Shown: one piece after another, positions 17,069 to 25,507 of the stretch | Numbering within the stretch: position 1 is the stretch's first letter | Layout: every line of letters starts with the position of its first letter | From: Cryobacterium algoricola | Lineage (GTDB): Bacteria; Actinomycetota; Actinomycetes; Actinomycetales; Microbacteriaceae | Length of the DNA stretch: 64,000 nt | Assembly (NCBI RefSeq): GCF_004402485.1 | Contig: NZ_SOFG01000024.1 | Location: 124,001 to 188,000, forward strand | Direction: 5' to 3' | Program-made: the position numbers and the translations under genes | Notes under the pieces: generated by a model | What the model was told of the DNA's origin: nothing | Databases searched by the model: none | What the model saw: only the letters and a program-made list of their open reading frames with translations

Positions 17069-17118
17069 CCGGACGAGCCGGGCCGGGAGACCTCTCTCTC
17101 CTGGCCCGGCTCATCCGG
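17069..17118 (-). terminator. strong hairpin terminator after amino-acid ABC operon
   Basis: An inner 10-bp perfect arm pair (GAGCCGGGCC at 17075-17084 against GGCCCGGCTC at 17103-17112) plus an outer CCGGA/TCCGG pair with one bulge on each side. It sits directly after the stop of the binding-protein gene. Confidence 0.65.
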
Positions 17119-17143
17119 TCAGTGAATGGTGGCTACGCTCTCG

Positions 17144-18148
17144 CTACTCGCGCGGGAGTCCTGCCGGGTTCACGAGCGACTCGGTGACGCCCTCCGAGGT
17201 GAGGCCCCAGCGAGCGAGAACGTCGCCGTACTGGCCGCCCGCGATCGCCTTGTTGAGCACGATGCTGACGCCCTCGATGAGACCGTTGCCCTTCTTGGTG
17301 CCCGCCGCGATGTTCGCGTGCGCCGGGTAGCCGCCGTTGAAGGTTCCGACGAGCTTGCTCTCGCCGTTCTGGGCCGCGGCATACGCAGCGGTCGCGTTCG
17401 GTCCGAAGTTCGCATCGGCGCGCCCGGATTGCAGGGCCAGGTTCGCTGCAGCCGTGTCGTCGAAGTACTGGTACTCGACGGCGGCGAGGCCCTTGGCGAT
17501 GTTCTCCTTGTCCCAGGCCTGGAGGATCTTCTCCTGGTTGGTCCCGGAGCCGACGATGACCTTGAGGCCGGCGACGTCCTTGGCCTCCTTGATCGACGAG
17601 ATCTTCGAGTCGCTCTTCACGTAGAACCCAAGAAGGTCCTCGCGGTAGCTCGCGAAGTCGTAGAGGTCCTTGCGGGCCTCGGTCACCGTGACGTTCGACG
17701 TGATCAGGTCGTACTTGCCGGACTGGATGCCGAGGGGCCAGTCCGCCCACGCGGCCGGCTGCAGGTTGAGCTCGAGGCCGAGGCCGTCGGCGATGAGCTG
17801 GGCGATGTCGGTCTCGTTGCCGATCAGGGTCGTGTCATCGGTCGCGAACAGGCCCAGGGGAGCGACGTAGGGGCTGACTACGACGGTGAGCTTGCCTGCC
17901 TCGATCGGGGTGAAGCCGCTCTTCTTGATGGCGGCGATGGCTTCGGGCACCTTGTCGAGACGGATCCGGTCCTGCTTCGGGCCGAGGTTGAACGTCACCG
18001 CCGCTGCGGATGCAGTGGGAGCTGCGCCTGCGGCCTGGGCCGAGCTGTTGCCTGTGCCGGCCAGGACGGCCGCGGTGATGCCGCCTGCGACGAGTGCAAC
18101 GGCGGCGATGCCTCCGATGATGACCGCGGTTTTCTTCTTAATTGCCAT
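17144..18148 (-). CDS. amino-acid ABC transporter substrate-binding protein (family 3)
   Basis: Encodes 334 residues. An N-terminal Lys-rich start and hydrophobic segment (VIIGGIAAVALVAGG) act as a signal or anchor; there is no lipobox Cys, unlike most Gram-positive binding proteins, so it may be released or membrane-tethered by the helix. The body matches SBP_bac_3: GNETDIAQLIADGLGLEL, WPLGIQSGKYDLITSNVTVTEAR, FASYREDLLGFYV and VGSGTNQEKILQAW. It is the last gene of the operon GNAT-permease-ATPase-binding protein. Family 3 proteins bind amino acids, cystine or opines; with a GNAT and LLM enzymes nearby, an S-modified cysteine is a reasonable guess. Confidence 0.88.
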   Translation of the reverse strand: MAIKKKTAVIIGGIAAVALVAGGITAAVLAGTGNSSAQAAGAAPTASAAAVTFNLGPKQDRIRLDKVPEAIAAIKKSGFTPIEAGKLTVVVSPYVAPLGLFATDDTTLIGNETDIAQLIADGLGLELNLQPAAWADWPLGIQSGKYDLITSNVTVTEARKDLYDFASYREDLLGFYVKSDSKISSIKEAKDVAGLKVIVGSGTNQEKILQAWDKENIAKGLAAVEYQYFDDTAAANLALQSGRADANFGPNATAAYAAAQNGESKLVGTFNGGYPAHANIAAGTKKGNGLIEGVSIVLNKAIAGGQYGDVLARWGLTSEGVTESLVNPAGLPRE

Positions 18149-18225
18149 TGTGTGCCTCTATTTCTGTGAGTGTCTGCTTGTGAATGCTGCTGTGCAGGGT
18201 GGGGTGGTGAATGGCCCGGAACGCG

Positions 18226-19035
18226 CTAGAGCACGCGACCCAGGAATTCTCGGGTGCGCGGATGCTTCGGCGAACCGAAGACCCGCTCGGGGGGACCGAC
18301 CTCGAGGATGTGCCCGGCATCGATGAACACGATCCGGTCGGCGACCTCACGGGCGAATCCGATCTCGTGGGTCACGATGATGAGAGTTGTGCCGAGTTTG
18401 GCCAGGTCCCGGATCACGTCGAGGACCTCGCCGACGAGCTCGGGATCGAGCGCCGACGTCGGTTCGTCGAAGAGCAGCACCTTGGGCTGCAGGGCCAGGG
18501 CGCGCGCGATCGCGACGCGCTGCTGCTGGCCACCGGAGAGCTGGCGGGGATAGGCGTCCGGCTTGTCGGCGAGGCCCACCTTGGCGAGGAGTCCGAGGGC
18601 GAGTTCGCGGGCATCCGCTTTGCCCAGCCGCCCGAGAGCGACGGGAGCGACGGCGATATTCTCCGCGGCCGTGAGGTGCGGGAACAGGTTGAAATTCTGG
18701 AAGACGACGCCGACATTCGTGCGTCGCTTCAGGATTTCGCGTTCCTTGAGTTCGAAGAGCCGGTCACCGCGCTGTTCGTAGCCGATCAGCTCGCCGTCCA
18801 CGGTGACCCAGCCTCGGTCGACGCTCTCGAGGTGGTTGATCGTGCGGAGCAGGGTTGACTTGCCGGACCCGGACGGGCCGAGGATCGCGACGACCTCCCC
18901 TGGCTGCACGGTCAGGTTCACGTCGTGCAGCACGTCGTGGCCGGCGTAGCTCTTGGAGACGCCTCGGATGTCGACGAGGCCGCGGGTTGTCGGTGTGGTC
19001 ACCGTGTCGGACGCGTGGGTTGCTGCGATGCTCAT
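18226..19035 (-). CDS. amino-acid ABC transporter ATP-binding protein
   Basis: Encodes 269 residues from the ATG at 19035, whose first bases overlap the permease stop (ATGA); the longer frame would start within the permease gene. A single ABC domain with [10 protein letters not shown]-loop [30 protein letters not shown] and the H-loop THEIGFA, all typical of the GlnQ/HisP polar amino-acid class. It energises the permease encoded upstream. The binding-protein gene lies 77 bases downstream, so one transcript is likely. Confidence 0.92.
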   Translation of the reverse strand: MSIAATHASDTVTTPTTRGLVDIRGVSKSYAGHDVLHDVNLTVQPGEVVAILGPSGSGKSTLLRTINHLESVDRGWVTVDGELIGYEQRGDRLFELKEREILKRRTNVGVVFQNFNLFPHLTAAENIAVAPVALGRLGKADARELALGLLAKVGLADKPDAYPRQLSGGQQQRVAIARALALQPKVLLFDEPTSALDPELVGEVLDVIRDLAKLGTTLIIVTHEIGFAREVADRIVFIDAGHILEVGPPERVFGSPKHPRTREFLGRVL

Positions 19036-20081
19036 GATCCGTTTCCGCCGATCCGGGTTGTCGCTGCTTTGGACGGTTCCGGTGCTGCGGGTTTCTCGTC
19101 GAGCCGCGCCCATTGGGTCTTCACCCAGGCGCGTGCCGCCTGGATGGGCGTCGGCGGAACCACTCGGAGGGCGCCTCTGGCGAAGTGGCGTTCCACATAG
19201 AACTGGGCGATGCTCAGCACGGTGGTGAAGATGATGTACCAGACCACGGAGACCAGGAGCAGGGGGATCACCTGCTGGTTGCGGTTGTAGATCACCTGGG
19301 TGACGTAGAAGAGTTCGCCGAGGGCGATGACCGACACGATCGAGGTGCCCTTGATCAGGCCGATGATCTCGTTGAACGCGTTCGGGAGAATCGCCCGGGC
19401 GGCCTGAGGCAGGATGATCCGCAGCACCCGAACGTGCCGGGGGAGTCCGAGTGCGGCAGCGGCCTCGAGTTGGCCCTGGTCGACCGAGAGGATGCCGCCG
19501 CGAATGATCTCGGCGGAGTACGCCGCTTGATTGAGCGAAAGTCCGAGCACCGCGGCAGCGAACTGGCTGACCAGCGTGACGGTGTCGAAGCTCCAGAAAT
19601 AGTTGTCGGTGAACGGGACGCCGAGTCCGAGGCGCGGGTAGAGGTAACCGAGGTTGTACCAGACCAGCAGCTGCACGAGCAGGGGGACCGAGCGGAAGAA
19701 CCAGATGAACGACCAGGACACGCTGTTCAGGATCGGCGATTTCGACAGCCGGGCGAGGGCCAGGAGCGTGCCGAGAAGGAACCCGATCGTTCCGGCCACG
19801 ACCGTGAGGCCCAGTGTCAGCTGGATGCCCTTCAGGATCGCCGGGGCGAAGAAATAGGTCGCGAAGACCGGCCAGCCGTACTTGTCGTTTGTCGCAAGGC
19901 TCCAGAGGAACTGCAGCACGACGAAGAGCACGAGGGCGCCGAAGATCCAGCGCACGTAGTGGCGGGTGTGCACGACGGTGAAGGCGGCGAAGTCGGGTGA
20001 GTCGCGGTTCACGACCTGAGGGGTGGCTGACGAGTCCTCGGTCGGCGCCGCCGACCCGTATTCCTGCACGATATCCGTCAT
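19032..20081 (-). CDS. amino-acid ABC transporter permease (HisM/GlnP type)
   Basis: Encodes 349 residues, longer than the usual 220-250 because of a hydrophilic N-terminal tail of about 45 residues and a C-terminal tail. The core has the HEQRo-type amino-acid permease features: ILKGIQLTLGLTV first domain helix, FFRSVPLLVQLLVWY, NQAAYSAEIIRGGILSV, and the EAA loop EAAAALGLPRHVRVLRIILPQAARAILP in two pieces. Five to six membrane helices. A single permease gene implies a homodimeric channel. It lies 4 bases after the GNAT gene stop and overlaps the ATPase gene. Confidence 0.9.
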   Translation of the reverse strand: MTDIVQEYGSAAPTEDSSATPQVVNRDSPDFAAFTVVHTRHYVRWIFGALVLFVVLQFLWSLATNDKYGWPVFATYFFAPAILKGIQLTLGLTVVAGTIGFLLGTLLALARLSKSPILNSVSWSFIWFFRSVPLLVQLLVWYNLGYLYPRLGLGVPFTDNYFWSFDTVTLVSQFAAAVLGLSLNQAAYSAEIIRGGILSVDQGQLEAAAALGLPRHVRVLRIILPQAARAILPNAFNEIIGLIKGTSIVSVIALGELFYVTQVIYNRNQQVIPLLLVSVVWYIIFTTVLSIAQFYVERHFARGALRVVPPTPIQAARAWVKTQWARLDEKPAAPEPSKAATTRIGGNGS

Positions 20082-20085
20082 GGTC

Positions 20086-20712
20086 TCAGTCGCTCTCGGG
20101 GATCAGCGCGGCAAAGCGCGGGTTGTCGGAGTGCTCACGGCGGATGGCCGCGTAGTGCGCGGCGGTGATGCCGGCAACGTCGAGTTCCTGGGCGTCGAGG
20201 CTTTTTGCGAAGGCATGGATCACGACCTCGTCAGGGGTGAGCGCGGTGTCGAAGAGCGGCGTGTAGCCCGTGACGAGGTAGAGGTTCTTCGCTTCGGGTT
20301 GGCGCGGGCCCGTCGTCAGGAACACCCGGTCGTACCCGCGCCTGGCGGACTCTGCTTCGAGTTCGGCGACGACGAGACGGGCAAGACCCTGGCGGCGATG
20401 GGTCGCGGCGGTCCAGATGCGCTTGAGCTCTGCGGTGCGTTCGTCGAACCGTTTGAAGGCGCCCCCCGCGATCGGGATGCCGTCCCGCACCAGAACGACG
20501 AAAGCACCGTCCGGTGCCGCGAAGGCATCGACCGGGTACCGGGAGATCTCGGTGGAGGCGCTTTCGCCGAAGTACGAGCCGTAGCGTGAGTGGTACTCGG
20601 CGGCGAGGTCCGTGAGCAGCGGCTGGGCGAGGGGGTCGTCGGCGGCGACGTAGACGAAGGTGTCCTGCGCTGTGGTGGTGACGGTGGTTGTGCCTGCGAA
20701 TTCGATGGCCAC
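20086..20712 (-). CDS. GNAT family N-acetyltransferase
   Basis: Encodes 208 residues from a GTG with CAGG upstream. The GNAT acetyl-CoA site is visible as motif A: LKRIWTAATHRRQGLARLVVAELE, with RRQGLA as the pyrophosphate loop (written here as one motif, about residues 102-121). The following TTGPRQPEAKNLYLVTGY block matches motif B. As first gene of an operon with an amino-acid ABC importer, it probably acetylates an imported amino acid or derivative. In Bacillus, the equivalent enzymes YxeL and SnaA acetylate S-(2-succino)cysteine or related thioethers before oxygenation by an LLM enzyme. That parallel is inference; no deacetylase gene is present in this window. Confidence 0.85.
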   Translation of the reverse strand: MAIEFAGTTTVTTTAQDTFVYVAADDPLAQPLLTDLAAEYHSRYGSYFGESASTEISRYPVDAFAAPDGAFVVLVRDGIPIAGGAFKRFDERTAELKRIWTAATHRRQGLARLVVAELEAESARRGYDRVFLTTGPRQPEAKNLYLVTGYTPLFDTALTPDEVVIHAFAKSLDAQELDVAGITAAHYAAIRREHSDNPRFAALIPESD

Positions 20713-20824
20713 GGGGTACCTGCCTTTCTCGTGGGTAGCGGTGGGAGCGGTGGGGAGCGAGGAACCGGTCGACCCCGCTGGAGTTGAAACCTAAGGGGGT
20801 CTCAGAACCGGTGCCAACGCATCC

Positions 20825-20842
20825 GCTTCACATTTCGTCACC
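20825..20842. promoter_or_regulatory. candidate regulatory box upstream of FAD gene
   Basis: GCTTCACATTTCGTCACC shares 14 of 18 positions with the sequence at 25446-25463 ahead of another oxygenase gene. It is in the divergent promoter region between the GNAT operon and the FAD/NAD(P)-binding gene. The regulator is unknown. Confidence 0.3.
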
Positions 20843-20899
20843 TCGTCATGGCGCGACACATTGGGCGGGAATTCTCGCCACCGAGACGACTCTTGTGTC

Positions 20900-23005
20900 A
20901 TGAGAGACACCACAGGCATCCACAACACCCCGGCCATCGCGATCATCGGCGGCGGTCCCCGGGGATCCGGCGTGCTCGAACGCCTCGCGGCAAACCTCGA
21001 CGAGACCTGGGGACGGGACAGGCCCCTGGTCGTCCATGTGATCGATCCGTTCCCGCCGGGAGCCGGCCGGATCTGGCGGCACGACCAGTGCCCGCTGCTC
21101 AAACTGAATTCCCTCGCCGAGGACGTCACGATGTTCACCGACGAGACGTCGGTCATCGAGGGGCCGGTTCTCCCCGGGCCGTCCCTGATCGAGTGGGCAG
21201 CGGGGGTCAGGGCCGGAACGATCGCGATTCCCGCGGTCGACGGTGCCGAAGATGACGGTGCCAGCGGGATCGATGCGGTCCTCGCCGCTGAGATCGCCGG
21301 CCTCACCGGTGCGAGCTTTCCCACCCGTCGCCTGCAGAGCCTCTATCTCGCCTGGTTCCACGCGGAGGCCGTGGCCGCACTCGGGCCGAACGTGACGGTC
21401 GAGGCCCACCGGGCCGCCGCCATCCGGGTCGACGACTCCGAAGACCCTGCCGGTCAGGTCGTCGTGCTCTCGACGGGGGTCACGCTCAACGTCGACCTCG
21501 TGCTCTACTCCCTCGGCCACAACGGCGCAGACCCGAGCCCCGAGCACTCGGCGCTCGCCGAATTCGCCCGCCGTCACGACCGCTACTACCTGCCGCCCGC
21601 CTTCACAGCGGATGCCGATACGAGCGCCCTCGAGCCCGGCGAACGGGTCATCGTGCGCGGCTTCGGCCTTGCGGCAGTCGACCTCACCGTGCTCCTCACG
21701 GAGGGCAGGGGCGGCCGGTTCACCCGGTTGCCCGACGGGCGGCTGCACTACGCGCCGTCCGGGCTCGAACCCCGGGTGCTGATCGGGTCGCGCCGGGGAG
21801 TGCCGTATCACTCCAAGATCAGCTCGACCCTCGTCGGGGAGCCACCGGTTCCGCGGTTCTTCACGCCCGACATCGCCGCCGCCCTCGACAGGGACAGCGC
21901 TAGTCTCGACTTCACGAGGGATGTCTGGCCGTTGATCGCCCAGGAAATGGTCTGGGGGTACTACCGGGAGCTGTTCACCGGGCACCCCGACCGGGTGTCC
22001 ACGTCGTGGGCGGACTTCTCCGACCGTTTCGCCGCGCTCGACCCGCGGGCGCTGCCCGTCGCGGCCGCCCGGCCGGAACGGTCGGGGGAACGTGCGGCGA
22101 GTCATCCGCTCACCGACTGGGGTGCCGACACGCTCCTCATCGAGCGGGATGCGGCACGATTCCGTGCCCTCGTCGAGACGACCGTCACCGACCCGATCGA
22201 CCGGCTGTTCCTGCCCGACTTCGACCGTCCGCTCGACGGGCTCCGGTTCGAGTCTGCCGCCGAGCTCCAGGATGCCCTGCGCGACTACATCCGCCGCGAC
22301 CTGACGCTCCGCACCGCGCCGGAGCACAGCGCGACCTTCGCCCTGTTCATCGCCCTGCTCCGGAGCCTCTTCGCGCTCTCGGACATCATCGATTCGCCGA
22401 AGTGGAGCGCGCAGTCGCGGGTGCGCGACATCCACGGCTGGTGGCTCGGCTACTTCAGCTTCATCGCGAGCGGCCCGCCGGGTCACCGGCTCGAAGAGCT
22501 CCTCGCGCTCTCCGAGGCCGGCATCGTCGAATTCCTCGGCGGTGACCTCTGGGTTGAGCCCGACGAGACGACCGGCGTCTTCCGGGCCGGGAGCGCGAAT
22601 CTGGACCGGGTGGTCACGGCGACCGCGCTCGTCGACGCCCGGCTTCCGGACACTGTGGTCTCCGCGAGCGACAACCCGCTGCTCAGGTCGCTCCTCGACT
22701 CCGGTGCCGGTTTCGAAGAACAGGCGACGGATGCCGACTTCACCGGAAGCACGGGACACCTCGCGGTGCGCCAGGCCGACACTCGCGTGCTGACCCCCGG
22801 CGGCGACCATCACCCGCGGCGCTTCGCCATCGGGCCGTACACGAACTCGCCGTTCGTCGGCGCGTTCTCCCGCCCGCGCACGAACGCGATCTCCTTCCGG
22901 GAGAACGACAAGGTCGCCAGGGCGCTCCTGGTCCGCCTCGACAGCCTCGTGGGCGAGCCGGGGCGCACACGGCTGCCGGCGGACCTGGCCGGGAGCACCC
23001 GGTGA
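20900..23005 (+). CDS. FAD/NAD(P)-binding protein (NAD_binding_9 type)
   Basis: Encodes 701 residues. The N-terminus has a dinucleotide-binding motif IAIIGGGPRGSGVLERL, matching the FAD-NAD(P)-binding family (PF13454) of large flavin-dependent oxidoreductases. Other visible blocks are WRHDQCPLLKLNSL, ERVIVRGFGLAAVDL (second Rossmann motif, about residue 255) and RVLIGSRRGVPYHSK. Members are often near LLM monooxygenases and amino-acid importers and may hydroxylate N or S atoms, but no activity can be assigned. The ATG at 20900 has no Shine-Dalgarno; a weak GACTCT box 6 bases upstream could make it leaderless. It is divergent from the GNAT-importer operon. Confidence 0.75.
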   Translation: MRDTTGIHNTPAIAIIGGGPRGSGVLERLAANLDETWGRDRPLVVHVIDPFPPGAGRIWRHDQCPLLKLNSLAEDVTMFTDETSVIEGPVLPGPSLIEWAAGVRAGTIAIPAVDGAEDDGASGIDAVLAAEIAGLTGASFPTRRLQSLYLAWFHAEAVAALGPNVTVEAHRAAAIRVDDSEDPAGQVVVLSTGVTLNVDLVLYSLGHNGADPSPEHSALAEFARRHDRYYLPPAFTADADTSALEPGERVIVRGFGLAAVDLTVLLTEGRGGRFTRLPDGRLHYAPSGLEPRVLIGSRRGVPYHSKISSTLVGEPPVPRFFTPDIAAALDRDSASLDFTRDVWPLIAQEMVWGYYRELFTGHPDRVSTSWADFSDRFAALDPRALPVAAARPERSGERAASHPLTDWGADTLLIERDAARFRALVETTVTDPIDRLFLPDFDRPLDGLRFESAAELQDALRDYIRRDLTLRTAPEHSATFALFIALLRSLFALSDIIDSPKWSAQSRVRDIHGWWLGYFSFIASGPPGHRLEELLALSEAGIVEFLGGDLWVEPDETTGVFRAGSANLDRVVTATALVDARLPDTVVSASDNPLLRSLLDSGAGFEEQATDADFTGSTGHLAVRQADTRVLTPGGDHHPRRFAIGPYTNSPFVGAFSRPRTNAISFRENDKVARALLVRLDSLVGEPGRTRLPADLAGSTR

Positions 23006-23164
23006 TCCGGGATGCGATCCGGGCCCTGTGGGCATTCCTGGCGAGCTGCCCGGTGCCGGGCGACGAAACTCTGCTTGCGACCGCGCCGTCCGCAGTGCTG
23101 CACCTCGTCGACGACAGCGCTGGTCGCCCCGGCAGAAGGGACACACTCACCACCTGAATTGCAC

Positions 23165-23238
23165 CGCGGCGTGCCCGAGTGGACGAAGGGACCGGTTTCA
23201 TATTCCGGTAGTCGCAGGTTCGAATCCTGCCGTCGCGT
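23165..23238 (+). tRNA. tRNA with CAU anticodon (Met-like, atypical)
   Basis: A 74-base cloverleaf can be folded by hand: acceptor stem CGCGGCG with CGTCGCG (7 pairs, one G-T), D-arm CCC/GGG (3 pairs) with GAGTGGACGAA loop, anticodon loop TTCATAT with CAT at 23199-23201, 5-base variable loop TAGTC, and T-arm GCAGG/CCTGC around TTCGAAT. CCA is not encoded. Odd points are a T-T mismatch closing the anticodon loop, and a D-arm that looks like a class II (Ser/Leu) tRNA despite a short variable loop. CAU could be read as elongator Met, or Ile after lysidine modification. It is alone, between two unrelated genes. Confidence 0.7.
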
Positions 23239-23359
23239 CACGACCCGCCGAAGCTATGCGCTGGAGCGGGATAACGCCAGCGATCAAGCATTCTTTACGA
23301 GATGTTTCCGTGCGCGACGGGATATGTCGGTCGGGGCCCCGGCCCGAATCGACCCGGCC

Positions 23360-23365
23360 TAGCGT
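23360..23365 (+). promoter_or_regulatory. leaderless -10 box of LLM gene
   Basis: TAGCGT followed by 6 bases and then the ATG at 23372; no Shine-Dalgarno sequence is present. Confidence 0.45.
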
Positions 23366-23371
23366 CGACCC

Positions 23372-24829
23372 ATGACGAATCACACCTCCCCGGCGCCCGA
23401 CGCCGACTGGTCGGAGCGCGACGGCCACCTCGTGCTCGGTGCGATGGTGCGCACCCTGGGTTCCTTCCCGTCCGGGTGGCGCTACCCCGGCGCGCACAAC
23501 GACCCATCGACCGATCCCCGTGCGCTCAAGCGCCTCGCGCTCGCCGCGGAGAAGGCCGGCTTCGATTACCTGTTCCTCGGTGACTGGCTCGCGACGGATC
23601 CCGAGCTCGAGTTCTCCGATCCGCACCTGCTCTCGCGCATCGACTCGCTGAGCACCGCGGCCTACCTGGCCGCGATCACGCGCCGGATCGGTCTGGTCGG
23701 AACCGTGGAGACCGCCCACTCTGAGCCGTACGCGACGGCCAGGGCCGCTGCATCGGTCGACCGGCTCAGCGGAGGGCGCTTCGGGCTGAACCTCACCGTC
23801 GGGGCCGATGCGAAGGTCGAGGCGAATTTCGGGCCGCCCGGGGCTCGCGCCCAGCTCGACCGCTTCGAGGTGGCCGACGAGTACGTCACCGTGCTCCGCG
23901 GTCTCTGGGACACCTGGGGCGAAGACGCGTTCACGAGGAACGCGGCGACCGCGGCCATCATCGACCGGTCCAGGGTCACGCCTCTCGACCACGTCGGGCC
24001 GGCCTTCGAGGTAGCCGGTCCGCTCAACGTGCAACGACCCGTTCAGGGTCATGTCCCGCTTGTCCACGCCGGCACCTCGCGTCGCGCCCAGCAGTTCGCG
24101 GCCGAGCAGGCCGACATCTACGTGGTCGCGCCGACGAGTCTGGGCGACGCCGCCGAGTTCTACCACGACACCAAGGCGAGGGTTGAGGCGGCCGGCCGTC
24201 CGGCATCCGCCCTGACCATCGTCTCCCTCGTGCTCCCGATCGTCGGCGAGACGCGAGCGGATGCCTGGGCCGTCTACGACCGACTCGTCGAGCTGTTCCC
24301 CGTCGACGACGGCACCCCGGAAGCGGCGAAACTCGACCTACCCGGCAACCGGAACATCCGGCACCTGCGCCAGGTCATCGGGCTTCCCCTCGTCGAGCGA
24401 CGCTTCGACGAAGCCGTCACCCCCGGCACAGCGAGCCGGTTCACCGCGGCGGGCGCCCGCCTCGTCGATCTGGTCAACCGCCGCTCTGGACGCACGATCG
24501 GCGGCAAGCGGCCGGTCACCTACCGGCACCTCCTCGTCGCCCACCTGATCAGATCCCCGATCGTCGTCGGGTCGCCCACCGACATCGCCGATCACCTCGA
24601 AACCTGGTTCCGGGCGAGCGCCGTGGACGGCTTCAACGTTCTGAACGCGTTCCTTCACGAACAGTTCGAGACCTTCGCCCGTCTCGTCGTGCCAGAACTC
24701 CACAGCCGCGGGCTCGTCAGGGACGACTACGGGGCCACCACGCTCCGTGGCCACCTCGGCTCTCCCCGCCCGCCCGCCCCATTGCCCGCCCTCGCTGCCG
24801 CGATCGCCCCCACCACCCGCACCGACTGA
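23372..24829 (+). CDS. NtaA/SnaA/DszA-type FMN-dependent monooxygenase
   Basis: Encodes 485 residues of the luciferase-like NtaA/SnaA/DszA branch: MVRTLGSFPSGWRYPGA near the N-terminus, FDYLFLGDWLATD, IGLVGTVETAHSEPYATARA, LSGGRFGLNLTVGAD, and PLVHAGTSRRAQQFAAEQAD, which forms part of the FMN phosphate site in the family. It should oxygenate an organosulfur or amine substrate using FMNH2. The FMN reductase gene begins 9 bases downstream, so the pair forms a two-component oxygenase. The start is probably leaderless. Confidence 0.88.
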   Translation: MTNHTSPAPDADWSERDGHLVLGAMVRTLGSFPSGWRYPGAHNDPSTDPRALKRLALAAEKAGFDYLFLGDWLATDPELEFSDPHLLSRIDSLSTAAYLAAITRRIGLVGTVETAHSEPYATARAAASVDRLSGGRFGLNLTVGADAKVEANFGPPGARAQLDRFEVADEYVTVLRGLWDTWGEDAFTRNAATAAIIDRSRVTPLDHVGPAFEVAGPLNVQRPVQGHVPLVHAGTSRRAQQFAAEQADIYVVAPTSLGDAAEFYHDTKARVEAAGRPASALTIVSLVLPIVGETRADAWAVYDRLVELFPVDDGTPEAAKLDLPGNRNIRHLRQVIGLPLVERRFDEAVTPGTASRFTAAGARLVDLVNRRSGRTIGGKRPVTYRHLLVAHLIRSPIVVGSPTDIADHLETWFRASAVDGFNVLNAFLHEQFETFARLVVPELHSRGLVRDDYGATTLRGHLGSPRPPAPLPALAAAIAPTTRTD

Positions 24830-24838
24830 AGGACAACC

Positions 24839-25441
24839 ATGACCGAATCACACCTGACCGAGACACCGGCCGAGACCCCGACCAGGCCCCTCCGCGTCGT
24901 CGCCGTGTCCGGCAGCCTGCACGCGCCGTCGAAGACGACGGTCCTCCTCAAGGAAATCCTCGCCTCCGTCAGCCGTGAACTCCCTATCGACGCGCATCTC
25001 ATCGGCGTGCACGAGATCGGCGAGCAGTTCGCCGGTGCGTTGCGACGTGACCAGCTCCCCGCAACGATCGAGGCCGAACTCGACCGGATCGAGAGCGCCG
25101 ACCTGCTCATCGTGGCGAGTCCGGTCTACCGGGCGTCGTTCACCGGACTGTTCAAGCACCTCTTCGACTTCGTCGACCAGTACGCCCTCGTCGACAAGCC
25201 GGTGCTGCTCGCGGCCACCGGGGGCAGCGACCGCCACGCCCTGATCATCGAACACCAGCTCCGTCCGCTGTTCGGATTCTTCCAGGCGCTCACCCTCCCG
25301 ATCGGCGTCTACGCGAAGGACTCTGACTTCACCGACTACCGGGTCTCGAGCCTCGACCTACAGGAGCGCATCGATCTCGCGGTCACACGCGCCCTGCCGT
25401 TGATTCGCAGTCGGCGGGAGAGCCTCGAAGCGGCTCTGTGA
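24839..25441 (+). CDS. NAD(P)H-dependent FMN reductase (MsuE type)
   Basis: Encodes 200 residues with the flavodoxin-like NADPH-dependent FMN reductase fold: VVAVSGSLHAPSKTTVLL (FMN phosphate loop), SADLLIVASPVYRASFTGLFKH split across the isoalloxazine region, and LLAATGGSDRHALIIEH. It resembles MsuE/SsuE reductases that supply FMNH2 to alkanesulfonate and methanesulfonate oxygenases. GAAGGA sits before the ATG, and the gene directly follows the LLM gene. It probably serves this oxygenase and possibly the other LLM enzymes in the window that lack a reductase of their own. Confidence 0.88.
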   Translation: MTESHLTETPAETPTRPLRVVAVSGSLHAPSKTTVLLKEILASVSRELPIDAHLIGVHEIGEQFAGALRRDQLPATIEAELDRIESADLLIVASPVYRASFTGLFKHLFDFVDQYALVDKPVLLAATGGSDRHALIIEHQLRPLFGFFQALTLPIGVYAKDSDFTDYRVSSLDLQERIDLAVTRALPLIRSRRESLEAAL

Positions 25442-25445
25442 CGTC

Positions 25446-25463
25446 GCTTTACCTTTCATGACC
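25446..25463. promoter_or_regulatory. candidate regulatory box upstream of LLM gene
   Basis: GCTTTACCTTTCATGACC, 14 of 18 positions shared with 20825-20842. It lies just after the FMN reductase stop and about 32 bases before the TAGATT box of the next gene. Confidence 0.3.
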
Positions 25464-25494
25464 TGCTCAATTCCCGCACCGTGTTGCCGGACGC

Positions 25495-25500
25495 TAGATT
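25495..25500 (+). promoter_or_regulatory. leaderless -10 box of LLM gene
   Basis: TAGATT, then 7 bases to the ATG at 25508. It implies that this gene has its own promoter despite being close to the reductase gene. Confidence 0.5.
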
Positions 25501-25507
25501 TCCGGAC

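Noticed and set aside
20846..23146. Long minus-strand open frame (766 codons) opposite the FAD enzyme gene
   Set aside because: A shadow of the real gene: Arg/Glu/Gly-rich composition, no motifs, no ribosome site. Such antisense frames are common at this GC content.
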